NCBI GenBank assembly: GCA_016302215.1
Contig: JAEDNZ010000014.1
Span: forward strand, 1-18,762
From: Muribaculaceae bacterium
Lineage (GTDB): Bacteria; Bacteroidota; Bacteroidia; Bacteroidales; Muribaculaceae
Direction: 5' to 3'
DNA: 18,762 nt
Numbering within the stretch: the first letter of the stretch is position 1; each line of letters opens with the position of its first letter. Shown one piece after another: positions 7,401 to 15,102 of this stretch. Position numbers and translations under genes: made by a program. A model generated the notes under the pieces. It did no database searches. It was not told the origin of the DNA and saw nothing but the letters and a program-made list of their open reading frames with translations.

Positions 7401-8894
7401 TTAGTAGGCTGTGTTCTGCGGGTCAAAGTTAGTCCATCCGGCGAGCCAGTTATCATTGCTGTTTTTGAAAGCGCCGATATACGAGCCTTTGCCATCAGAT
7501 ATCTCCGATGCCGGGCAATAGTTTTGACCTACGCCGGCGGGGTCACTCAAGCCAAGCTCGGCCTCGGCGGCAACGCGGTTTGAAACATTGCTGACAAAGA
7601 AGGTGTGAGAGTATGACACCTGATTGCGATCTTCAGTGCCTGAGGCGTAGTCATAGAGATAGTCCTCATAGAGTTTGTTCTTGTCAGAGCCGATGATGCC
7701 CATGCCGGCAAAGATAGTGTTGCTGACGGCAAACTCGCCTGCGCGTGCATACTGCACGGTGTTGCCTTTCTCGCCGTCAATGATTAAGCCGATGGGGAAG
7801 CCGACGGCCACACAGTTGGTGATATTGAGCTTGCTGCTGCGGCGTATCTGCATTGCAGACTGGAATTTGCCCAGTTTGGAGCCATTGTCGGGATATAAAT
7901 CGCCGGCGGTGATAAAGTCAGCGCTGTTGACAAAATCGGCGTTTTTGGCAGTAGCCGGGCCGATGAGGGTGATGTTGCTGAAGCGTGCCGTGGTGAAGGG
8001 TGTGGTCTCGGCACCGCTGGCATTGTTGTCGCTCTCAAAACCGTTTGATTGCGAAGTATCGGCGATACGCGGGTCACGCACTGCGAGGCAGTATTGCACA
8101 TTGCCGCAGAAGCCATTGTCAGTGTCAAAGTCATCGTCCCAGCCTTTGTATGCTACCAGATTTGAGCAGTTGACGCTACCGCCAAACCATTCAAAGGAGT
8201 CATCGTTAGAGTAAGATACCTGCAGGTGATCTACGGTGGTGGCGCTACCTACTGAGCCGAAGGTGATGCCATTGATTTCCTTATCGGTGTCGAAGGGGAA
8301 GCCGGCAAACTCTACACGCACATAGCGATAGATACCCGAATTATCAGCGGCGTTATCGCCTCCGTGGATGGTAGTGGGGCCGCCTTCGATCTGCTGAGTG
8401 CCTTGGTTGTTAGGAGCCTTGCCACAGATGATAAGTCCGCCCCAGTCGCCCGGCCGACGCTGACCGGCAGGCTGCGCCGAGGTGAGCACAACCGGCTCTG
8501 ACTGTGTGCCGTTCATCTCGCAGTATCCGCCGGGCTCCACGATGATGGCAGCCATCGTCTGCTTATCGCCCTTGATGATGGTGCCGGCCGGGATGCGCAG
8601 CTTTGCGCCTTCATCGACATAGATCCAGCCTTTGAGCAGATATGTGCCACGCTCGAGAGTGACATCGCCGGTGAAGTGATAGTGCTGCGCGCCATTGCCC
8701 AGCTCGGTGCCGTTGTTGAAGACGAGGCCCGTGCTATATGCCACATTGCCTTTGTAGGTGACCTCGGGGTCTTCCTGGGGTTTGGGTTGCGGTTCGGGGT
8801 CATCTTCTGACGAACATGCCGTCAACGAGGCGCTCATCGCCAAAGCCAGCCCTGCCATGAGGGCCACACTGTGTTTGAAATAGTTAGCTTTCAT
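7401..8894 (-). CDS. Surface lipoprotein with beta-helix domain, receptor partner
   Basis: A 497-residue lipoprotein. The signal peptide ends S-L-T-A-C with cysteine 27, followed by S-S-E-D-D and a Pro/Glu linker; the acidic run fits the Bacteroidetes surface-export signal. The body is a Gly/Asn/Asp-rich repeat protein of the type found beside TonB receptors across Bacteroidetes. Landmarks are G-D-W-G-G-L-I-I-C-G-K-A-P near residue 150, then N-D-D-S-F-E-W-F-G-G, then G-W-D-D-D-F-D-T-D-N-G-F. A right-handed beta-helix with Asp-rich, perhaps calcium-binding turns is likely. It lies 70 bases after the receptor stop in the same direction, so it probably acts as its surface partner, in the place a SusD would take. 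The ligand is unknown. Confidence 0.8.
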   Translation of the reverse strand: MKANYFKHSVALMAGLALAMSASLTACSSEDDPEPQPKPQEDPEVTYKGNVAYSTGLVFNNGTELGNGAQHYHFTGDVTLERGTYLLKGWIYVDEGAKLRIPAGTIIKGDKQTMAAIIVEPGGYCEMNGTQSEPVVLTSAQPAGQRRPGDWGGLIICGKAPNNQGTQQIEGGPTTIHGGDNAADNSGIYRYVRVEFAGFPFDTDKEINGITFGSVGSATTVDHLQVSYSNDDSFEWFGGSVNCSNLVAYKGWDDDFDTDNGFCGNVQYCLAVRDPRIADTSQSNGFESDNNASGAETTPFTTARFSNITLIGPATAKNADFVNSADFITAGDLYPDNGSKLGKFQSAMQIRRSSKLNITNCVAVGFPIGLIIDGEKGNTVQYARAGEFAVSNTIFAGMGIIGSDKNKLYEDYLYDYASGTEDRNQVSYSHTFFVSNVSNRVAAEAELGLSDPAGVGQNYCPASEISDGKGSYIGAFKNSNDNWLAGWTNFDPQNTAY

Positions 8895-8964
8895 AAAATT
8901 TTGATTGATGAAACAATGTTTTTTACTTTTTCACCTTATTCTTTTTTTGATATAGTCCTGCTTA

Positions 8965-11760
8965 TCATAAGTCATAAGCCACGGTGATGGAGAACGAGCG
9001 TCCTGGCTTGAATGAGCGGCTCAGCTGCTGCACGGTGTTGACCTTGCCATCAGCAGTGGTGACGTCCTCAAACTGCATGAAGGTGACTTTCTCGCCTATT
9101 AGGTCGCGCACGGCGGCTTTGACCTGCCACTTGCCGAAGCGTTTTGCCACTGACAGATCCACCACATCGCGCGGCATCTCGTATGAGTTGGGAATATTAC
9201 GCGCGGTGCCGTCATCGGCGGTGCCGTAGCGGTTGCCCACGCCTATGATGCGACGGCCAATGCGGTTGTACAGGGCTGCTACGTCCCAACCATAGCGCTT
9301 GTTGTTATAGAACAGTCCGCAGTTAATCAAGTATGGCGACTGGCCTTGCATGGGGCGGTCAATATTGTTAGTGCCGGCATCAAAGCGCACCTTGCTCTTT
9401 ATCAGCGAACCATTGAGCGAGAGCGAGAAGTCAGGCAGCCCTATGAAGCCCAGGTTTTTGCGTATGTCTATCTCTATGCCGTAGTTATCGGCTCCGCGTG
9501 CATTGACAAAGGAGTATATAAGGTCAGTGCCGCCGGCCACGGTGTAGGTCCACTCTATGGGGTTGCTGAAATGCTTGTAGAAGAGAGCCAGCGACACTTG
9601 CTCGCCATCGCTCGGATACCACTCATAGCGCAAGTCGGCATTGTCAATGTAGGCGGCCTTGAGGTCATAGTTGCCCATCACATCGCTGCCGAGGTCAAAA
9701 TCATAGAATACCGACGGCGACAGCTCTCTAAACTCAGGCCTGTTGGTAGAGCGCCCATAGGCTGCTCTGAGCTGATGACCCTCGGTGAGGTGATAGGTGA
9801 TATTGGCTGACGGATATATGTCGCTATAGTCATAGCGTGTGTCGTGAAGGCTTTCCTGATACTGCAAGGTGTTGAGGCTGAGCACCTGGCGCATAAACTC
9901 GTAACGCGCTCCCACATAGAAGTCAAACGCCCGATAAGGCACATTCACGCCCACATATCCGGCCATCTGGCCTGCTTTGGCATTGTAATTATTGAGGTAA
10001 TTGACCTCCTCGTAGATGTAGAGCTTGTCAGGACCATAGTTTTCGTCAATGAGCACTGTATTAGGCACATCGTCAAAGAACATAAATCCGGCGGGCAATG
10101 TGTTGTCAGGCTGCCAGCCATACTGCAGCTGGCGTGTGCGATAGCGGCGCGTGCGATATTCGCCGTAAATGCCGGCTTTGATGGTGGGCGCGAGCGAGCC
10201 TATGGTGAGGTCGCGCTTGTAGTTGACGCTAAGCGAGGCGATGTGCTCGGCCAGGTGCGAAAACTCGCGGCTGATGCGATAGATGCCCATGGTTTGCTCG
10301 GTGCGGTCAGTGCGTTGTATCAGACGGCGGTCAGGCATCTCGCGGTTGGCATACGAGTATGCGAGGCTCCAGTCAATGCGGTCGGCATCGAATATATGCT
10401 TGCCCGTAAATTGGGTGTTGTAAGTGCTGCGCGAAGTGTAATAATACTCCATATCGTTGATGTTGTCAGGCTGGGCATTAAATCCCATACGCTCGCTGTA
10501 CTTGTCCTTGCCTATTTGGTTGAAGATATTTTTCCACTCTATGGTGTGTCGGCGGTCGCGGCAGAAGAGCGACAAATTGAGCATCGCGCCAAGGCGCGCC
10601 TCGTGGCTGTAGCTGTCGTCGGTGGCGCTACGCAGCGTCACTGACTTGCCGTTGGCCACGTCATAGGGTCCATAGAGCGAATTGGTCATATCGAGCACGG
10701 TGCGATAGGTGTTGTTATAAAGCAATGCCGCTATCAAGCCCAGCTTGGCATCGCCGGCTACAGCCCACGTGTCATTATAGCACGCATTAAACTTGATATC
10801 GCCCCAGGGTGTAGATGTGCGCAGGGTCCAGTCGTTATTGAGGCCGTTGCCAAGCACATCGATGCGTGGGTTAGCACCGGTGTCATAGCCCGGATATGCC
10901 TTAAGAGGCGACGTCATGCCGGCATCGAGATGTCTCAAGCCATTGTCAAAGCCGAGCCAATCGGTGGAGCTGCCGCGCGAGTGTAAGAAATCCTTAAAGT
11001 GTGTGCGGTCATTGACACCTAAGCCCAACGACACATTCAGCCCGCGCTGCGTTGGCAGCTGCTTGGTATTCACAAGGATGAAGCCGCCCGAGAAGTCAGC
11101 GGGATACTCCGGCGCCGGGCTCTTGACCACTACTATATTGTCAAGCTGAGTGCCGGGGATGATGTCAAAAGAGAAGGCTCGCGTGTCGGCCTCAGAGCTG
11201 GGCACGGCACCGCCATTAAGCCACACATTATTATATCGCTGCGACAAGCCACGCACCATCACAAACTTCTCGTCAATGACCGAGATGCCGGGCACGCGGC
11301 GTATCACCTCTGACGCGTCTTTATCCTGTGTGCGCGCTATCAGCTGTGCTGAGACACCGCTCTGCACCACGAGGCTGCTGCGCTGGGCGTGGATTTGCGT
11401 CACCTCGCTATTGCGCCGCGCCGCCGTGGTCACGGTCACCTCGTTGAGCGATTGGCGCGAGGGCGTCATCACAAAGTCGGCCGTCACGTCGGCGCCGCCG
11501 TCTATCTTGATTTGCTTACTTAGGTCATCATAACCTAAATACTTAACCTCTACGCTATATTCGCCGCGAGGCAACGACAGCTCGTAGTGGCCGTCAATGT
11601 CAGTTACTGTGGCATAGCGGGTGCCGACAACGCTGACAGCAGCGCCGATGATGGGCTCGCTGTCAGTGGCGTCGGTGACGTTGCCGCCGAGGGTCTCGGC
11701 ATAGGCAAGTGTCGGAATTAAAAAAAATGCTGCTAAAATAAATCTTAGAAATTGCACCAT
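8965..11760 (-). CDS. TonB-dependent outer membrane receptor
   Basis: A 931-residue receptor. Residues 1-21 are a Sec signal ending A-Y-A. Residues 23-105 form a carboxypeptidase-regulatory-like beta sandwich (G-x-V-T-D-A...G-A-A-V...T-D-I-D-G-H-Y). After S-L-N-E-V-T-V-T-T, a TonB-box-like strand, comes the plug (about 125-250; R-R-V-P-G-I-S-V...V-R-G-L-S-Q-R-Y), then a beta-barrel rich in aromatic strands to the C-terminus (S-F-S-I-T-V-A-Y-D-L). It takes up an unknown substrate across the outer membrane using TonB energy. The plug resembles the Bacteroidetes subgroup that pairs with beta-helix lipoproteins rather than SusD. No FecR/anti-sigma gene or glycoside hydrolase is adjacent, so a polysaccharide locus is unlikely; a metal, phosphate or peptide ligand is possible. 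Confidence 0.9.
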   Translation of the reverse strand: MVQFLRFILAAFFLIPTLAYAETLGGNVTDATDSEPIIGAAVSVVGTRYATVTDIDGHYELSLPRGEYSVEVKYLGYDDLSKQIKIDGGADVTADFVMTPSRQSLNEVTVTTAARRNSEVTQIHAQRSSLVVQSGVSAQLIARTQDKDASEVIRRVPGISVIDEKFVMVRGLSQRYNNVWLNGGAVPSSEADTRAFSFDIIPGTQLDNIVVVKSPAPEYPADFSGGFILVNTKQLPTQRGLNVSLGLGVNDRTHFKDFLHSRGSSTDWLGFDNGLRHLDAGMTSPLKAYPGYDTGANPRIDVLGNGLNNDWTLRTSTPWGDIKFNACYNDTWAVAGDAKLGLIAALLYNNTYRTVLDMTNSLYGPYDVANGKSVTLRSATDDSYSHEARLGAMLNLSLFCRDRRHTIEWKNIFNQIGKDKYSERMGFNAQPDNINDMEYYYTSRSTYNTQFTGKHIFDADRIDWSLAYSYANREMPDRRLIQRTDRTEQTMGIYRISREFSHLAEHIASLSVNYKRDLTIGSLAPTIKAGIYGEYRTRRYRTRQLQYGWQPDNTLPAGFMFFDDVPNTVLIDENYGPDKLYIYEEVNYLNNYNAKAGQMAGYVGVNVPYRAFDFYVGARYEFMRQVLSLNTLQYQESLHDTRYDYSDIYPSANITYHLTEGHQLRAAYGRSTNRPEFRELSPSVFYDFDLGSDVMGNYDLKAAYIDNADLRYEWYPSDGEQVSLALFYKHFSNPIEWTYTVAGGTDLIYSFVNARGADNYGIEIDIRKNLGFIGLPDFSLSLNGSLIKSKVRFDAGTNNIDRPMQGQSPYLINCGLFYNNKRYGWDVAALYNRIGRRIIGVGNRYGTADDGTARNIPNSYEMPRDVVDLSVAKRFGKWQVKAAVRDLIGEKVTFMQFEDVTTADGKVNTVQQLSRSFKPGRSFSITVAYDL

Positions 11761-11825
11761 CTTGGTATTAAGTATAATATATTAGTGTGTGAGTTGACGT
11801 TTACTCTATCTTACTTTTCTCGCTG

Positions 11826-11833
11826 CAAAGGTA
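11826..11833 (-). promoter_or_regulatory. Probable -7 element for the receptor operon
   Basis: Minus-strand TACCTTTG matches TAnnTTTG and gives a leader of about 60 bases. No clear -33 TTTG lies 19-21 bases upstream, so regulation by an activator is possible. No known riboswitch pattern was recognised in the leader. Confidence 0.55.
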
Positions 11834-11882
11834 TTGTAGCGACATATCATTTTTAAATCATTTTGGTTACATTATCGTTAAG

Positions 11883-11914
11883 TTTGCACGTTAACGCTAA
11901 AAGTCGTAACTTTG
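11883..11914 (+). promoter_or_regulatory. Bacteroidetes-type promoter for rsgA
   Basis: TTTG (11883-11886) is followed after 20 bases by TAACTTTG (11907-11914), the same layout as the promoter before the Nudix gene. Transcription should begin near 11920, only about 15 bases before the rsgA start at 11936. Confidence 0.75.
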
Positions 11915-11935
11915 CGCCGTCACAATGACCAAGCA

Positions 11936-12889
11936 ATGAGCGACAACACCGGCATAGTAATACGAAACACAGGCGCCCACTATGTGGTGCGCCTGCATGG
12001 CTCACACGCCGAAGTCAAATGCAAGATGGCGGGCAGCTATCGCATACGCGGCATACGCATCACCAACCCCGTAGCCGTGGGCGATGAGGTCTCTATCACG
12101 CCCACCAACACCGGCGAGATAGCCTTTATCAAGGACATCAAGCCGCGACGCAACTATATCATACGCCGCGCGAGCAACCTCTCCAAGGAGGCGCACATTA
12201 TAGCGTCAAACATTGACCGCGCTATGCTGGTGGCTACGCTCGCCCACCCCTCCACCTCCACCACCTTCATTGACCGCTTTCTCGCCACAGCTCAAGCCTA
12301 CGATGTGCCGGCTATTCTGGTCATCAACAAAATTGACCTCCTCATTGATGACCCCGACAACGCAGAGCTACTCGACGCCGTGACATACCTCTACCGCTCG
12401 ATAGGATACACCGTGGTGGCCGTATCGGCCGCCACCGGCGAGGGTTTCGACACCCTGCGGCAGGAGCTCGCCTCCAAGGTGACGCTGCTCTCGGGCAACA
12501 GCGGCGTGGGCAAGTCATCGATTATCAACAGGCTAATTCCAGGCCTCAACTTGCGCACGGCCGCCATCTCCGACGCCCATGACACCGGCATGCACACCAC
12601 CACATTCTCCGAGATGTATGACCTCGACGGCGGCGGCGCTATCATTGACACCCCGGGCATAAGAGGATTTGGCACCATCGACTTTGACCGCAACGAGGTG
12701 GCGCATTTCTTCCCCGAGATTTTTGAGCTGTCAAAGGAATGTAGGTTTCGCAACTGCACCCACACTCACGAACCCGGATGCGCCGTGCTCGAAGCATTAG
12801 CTGACTGCCGCATTGCGCAGTCGCGCTATGCCTCATATATGAGCATCCTCGATGATGCTGACCAAGAAAAGTATCGCAAGGGCTACTGA
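11936..12889 (+). CDS. rsgA: Ribosome small subunit-dependent GTPase A
   Basis: A 317-residue circularly permuted GTPase that helps late maturation of the 30S subunit. In order: an N-terminal OB fold (about 1-75); the G4 motif N-K-I-D (131-134); S-A-A-T (164-167) as G5; the G1 P-loop G-N-S-G-V-G-K-S-S (187-195); a T-T-T segment (221-223) as G2; D-T-P-G (238-241) as G3; and a C-terminal zinc finger C269-x4-C274-x-H276-x5-C282. The G4-G5-G1-G3 order is diagnostic of RsgA/YjeQ. The ATG at 11936 was chosen because an upstream TTG at 11912 lies inside the promoter -7 element and would precede transcription start. A four-codon frame (ATG at 11925) ends overlapping this start. It is divergent from the receptor operon. 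Confidence 0.95.
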   Translation: MSDNTGIVIRNTGAHYVVRLHGSHAEVKCKMAGSYRIRGIRITNPVAVGDEVSITPTNTGEIAFIKDIKPRRNYIIRRASNLSKEAHIIASNIDRAMLVATLAHPSTSTTFIDRFLATAQAYDVPAILVINKIDLLIDDPDNAELLDAVTYLYRSIGYTVVAVSAATGEGFDTLRQELASKVTLLSGNSGVGKSSIINRLIPGLNLRTAAISDAHDTGMHTTTFSEMYDLDGGGAIIDTPGIRGFGTIDFDRNEVAHFFPEIFELSKECRFRNCTHTHEPGCAVLEALADCRIAQSRYASYMSILDDADQEKYRKGY

Positions 12890-12971
12890 CACATCGCCAC
12901 ACCAAGACTATTTCCAACCCTCCAAAAGCATAATATTCACTTATTACTACATCTGATAATCCACTCTCAAT

Positions 12972-13817
12972 ATGAAAGTTATAGCCGAAAGCAGCAGCAC
13001 CCGCACCGAATGGGCGCTCATAGATGGAGCCACCGTCATCGAGCACGCCTACACCTCCGGCATGAACCCATACTTCCAATCGCGGCGCGAGATATCGCAC
13101 AGCATACGTCTCGAGCTGCCCGAAGCTTTTTTCCGCCGCCGCTGGGAGCACGTGTATTTTTACGGCGCCGGCTGCGCCACTCAGGACAAATGCAAGACGA
13201 TGGAGTCATCGCTCGTGGCGCAGTTCAAGACCCCGGTGACGGTCAACAGCGACCTGCTCGGTGCCGCTCGCGGCTTGCTCGTGCATCAGCCCGGCCTGGC
13301 CTGCATCCTCGGCACCGGCTCTAACTCGTGTCTCTACGATGGCAAGGAGATCATCAAGACGGTGGCGCCCCTGGGATATGTCCTCGGTGATGAAGGCTCG
13401 GGGGCTTATCTCGGCAAAAATTTCATCGCCGATATGCTCAAGGGGCTCGCTCCAAAGACTCTCGTCGATGCTTTCTATGAGAAGTATAATGTAACACCAC
13501 CCATGCTGATGGACGCCGTGTATTCAAACCCGCTGCCCAACCGCGCCTTAGCTCGATACTCCGAATTTCTCGCCGAGCATCTTGACAACGCCTACGTCTA
13601 TCAGCTGGTATATGCCGCGTTTATGCGCTTTTTCACGCGCAACATCGCTGCCTACAACTACAAGCAGCAGCCCATCTGCTTTGTGGGCAGTGTGTGTATG
13701 CTCTACCGCGACGTGCTGGCCAAGGCAGCCGCTGACTTTGGCATCACCATAGCCAAGGCCGTGCGCAACTCCATGCCCGGCATCATCGAGTATCACGCCA
13801 CCGCGCCTACGGACTGA
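12972..13817 (+). CDS. BadF/BadG-type ATPase, N-acetylglucosamine kinase-like
   Basis: A 281-residue sugar-kinase-fold protein of the BadF/BadG/BcrA/BcrD group, in the branch annotated as N-acetylglucosamine kinase in Bacteroidetes. Visible motifs are S-S-S-T-R-T-E-W (7-14, phosphate 1), G-M-N-P-Y-F (30-35), Y-G-A-G-C (64-68), N-S-D-L-L-G-A-A-R (92-100), G-T-G-S-N-S (114-119, phosphate 2), L-G-D-E-G-S-G-A-Y-L-G-K (138-149) and a C-terminal V-G-S-V (adenosine). The usual first aspartate is replaced by E6. It probably phosphorylates an amino sugar salvaged from cell wall or host glycans; substrate specificity is inferred. It lies 82 bases after rsgA with no terminator between, so partial co-transcription is possible; a bidirectional hairpin follows. 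Confidence 0.85.
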   Translation: MKVIAESSSTRTEWALIDGATVIEHAYTSGMNPYFQSRREISHSIRLELPEAFFRRRWEHVYFYGAGCATQDKCKTMESSLVAQFKTPVTVNSDLLGAARGLLVHQPGLACILGTGSNSCLYDGKEIIKTVAPLGYVLGDEGSGAYLGKNFIADMLKGLAPKTLVDAFYEKYNVTPPMLMDAVYSNPLPNRALARYSEFLAEHLDNAYVYQLVYAAFMRFFTRNIAAYNYKQQPICFVGSVCMLYRDVLAKAAADFGITIAKAVRNSMPGIIEYHATAPTD

Positions 13818-13835
13818 CGCCGCCCCATATCACGC

Positions 13836-13882
13836 CCAAAGGGCGCCCCTCGCTGTAGTTAACGCTGAGGGGCGCCCTTTGG
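13836..13882. terminator. Bidirectional terminator, perfect 16-bp stem
   Basis: CCAAAGGGCGCCCCTC (13836-13851) and GAGGGGCGCCCTTTGG (13867-13882) are exact complements around a 15-base loop. The hairpin lies between the convergent kinase and alcohol dehydrogenase genes and can stop transcription from both sides. No long T-run follows in either direction. Confidence 0.8.
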
Positions 13883-13909
13883 TGGTATAATACCGCGCTA
13901 TTGCCGAAC

Positions 13910-15076
13910 TTAGAGGCTGTCGCGAAGGATGGCTGCGATGTCAGCCTCGTGCAGCGGCACCCATGCGTGTTCAAGACCCTCGTTGACGGCCACATGGTGA
14001 GCCATCTCGTCGATGCGGCTGTCATCGATGCACACATCGTGCAGGGTCATAGGTATGCCTATGCTCTTATAGAAGTCGTGAATGGCGGCGATGCTCTCAG
14101 CGGCAGTGGTGGTGCCGAAGACATCACGACCAAATGAGGTGACGCGCTCCACAGCTTGCTCATGCAGCTCGCCCTCGGTGCAGCGCAAGATATGCGCCAT
14201 CCACCGCGGCGTGATTATTGCCAGTCCTTCGCCGTGAGTGATGTCGTAGTGGCCTGACAGCGCATGCTCTATGGCGTGCATAGGCCAGCCGCCGGCTGAG
14301 TTGCCAAGGGCATAGATGCCGTTGCACCCCAGCGTCGTGGCATAGAATATCTCGGCGCGAGCATCATAATTGTCAGGCTGCGCGAGCACCTTCTTGACAT
14401 TGGCCACGAGCGAACGCACGGCGCCGGTCATAAACGCATCGTTCATCATGATGTGTTCGCTGCAGAAGTACTGCTCCATGATGTGGTTGATGCAGTCGGC
14501 GATGCCGGCTAAGGTCTGCTTCACGGGCAAGGTGAAGGTGTAAGTAGGGTCAATGAACGACACCGCCGGGAACACATGGCGCGAGAAATATGCGAGCTTG
14601 TCGCATGTCTCGGTGCGTGAGATTACCGCGCCGGAGTCATACTCCGAGCCGGTGGCCGCCAGAGTGATGATATCCACGATGGGTATGGCGCTCAGGGTTG
14701 GCACTTTGCCGGTGACCACGTCCCAGGGGTCGGCATCGGAACACGCAGCGCCGGCGATGGCCTTGGTGCAGTCAAGCACGCTGCCGCCGCCCACGGCGAG
14801 TATCACGTCAATGGAGTGCTCCTTGCAGAGGCGCACACCATCTATCACGCTCGGATTAAACTTCGGGTTAGGAGCAATGCCCGGCAGCTCGTAAATCTCT
14901 TTATCGGCGAGCAAGTCAATGACTTGGTCATAGAGGCCGCTGCGCTTGATGCTGCCGCCACCGTAAGTAATGAGCACGCGAGGGCCATATTGAGCCATGA
15001 CATCGCGCAGCTTCTCGGCTACCACGCCGCGGCCGAAGATGAGCCGCGTGGGCGTCTGATAATCAAAGTTGACCAT
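13910..15076 (-). CDS. Iron-type alcohol dehydrogenase, YqhD/BdhA-like
   Basis: A 388-residue NAD(P)H-dependent alcohol/aldehyde oxidoreductase of the group III metal-dependent family. The N-terminal Rossmann-like half has T-Y-G-G-G-S (38-42) and G-G-G-S-V-L-D (96-102) dinucleotide motifs. The helical half carries metal ligands D194, H198, H267 and H281, in A-D-C-I-N-H, G-W-P-M-H-A-I-E-H and H-G-E-G-L-A. The spacing equals that of E. coli YqhD, so it is likely to reduce aldehydes such as butanal or reactive aldehydes using NADPH. Metal identity (Zn or Fe) cannot be read from sequence. It starts 26 bases after the thioredoxin-fold lipoprotein stop, without a Shine-Dalgarno sequence, in the same operon direction. 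Confidence 0.9.
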   Translation of the reverse strand: MVNFDYQTPTRLIFGRGVVAEKLRDVMAQYGPRVLITYGGGSIKRSGLYDQVIDLLADKEIYELPGIAPNPKFNPSVIDGVRLCKEHSIDVILAVGGGSVLDCTKAIAGAACSDADPWDVVTGKVPTLSAIPIVDIITLAATGSEYDSGAVISRTETCDKLAYFSRHVFPAVSFIDPTYTFTLPVKQTLAGIADCINHIMEQYFCSEHIMMNDAFMTGAVRSLVANVKKVLAQPDNYDARAEIFYATTLGCNGIYALGNSAGGWPMHAIEHALSGHYDITHGEGLAIITPRWMAHILRCTEGELHEQAVERVTSFGRDVFGTTTAAESIAAIHDFYKSIGIPMTLHDVCIDDSRIDEMAHHVAVNEGLEHAWVPLHEADIAAILRDSL

Positions 15077-15102
15077 ATTATTAATAGATTAACCGTTGCA
15101 AA

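Noticed and set aside
9844..10644. 266-codon plus-strand frame inside the TonB receptor gene
   Set aside because: Antisense shadow of a clear receptor coding frame in GC-rich DNA; composition is Val/Ala/His-rich without any domain motif.
11761..11830. Riboswitch before the TonB receptor, such as cobalamin
   Set aside because: The leader is only about 60 bases, too short for a cobalamin riboswitch, and shows none of its conserved elements.
11912..11935. TTG start for RsgA giving eight extra residues
   Set aside because: The TTG is part of the promoter -7 element, so it would not be transcribed.
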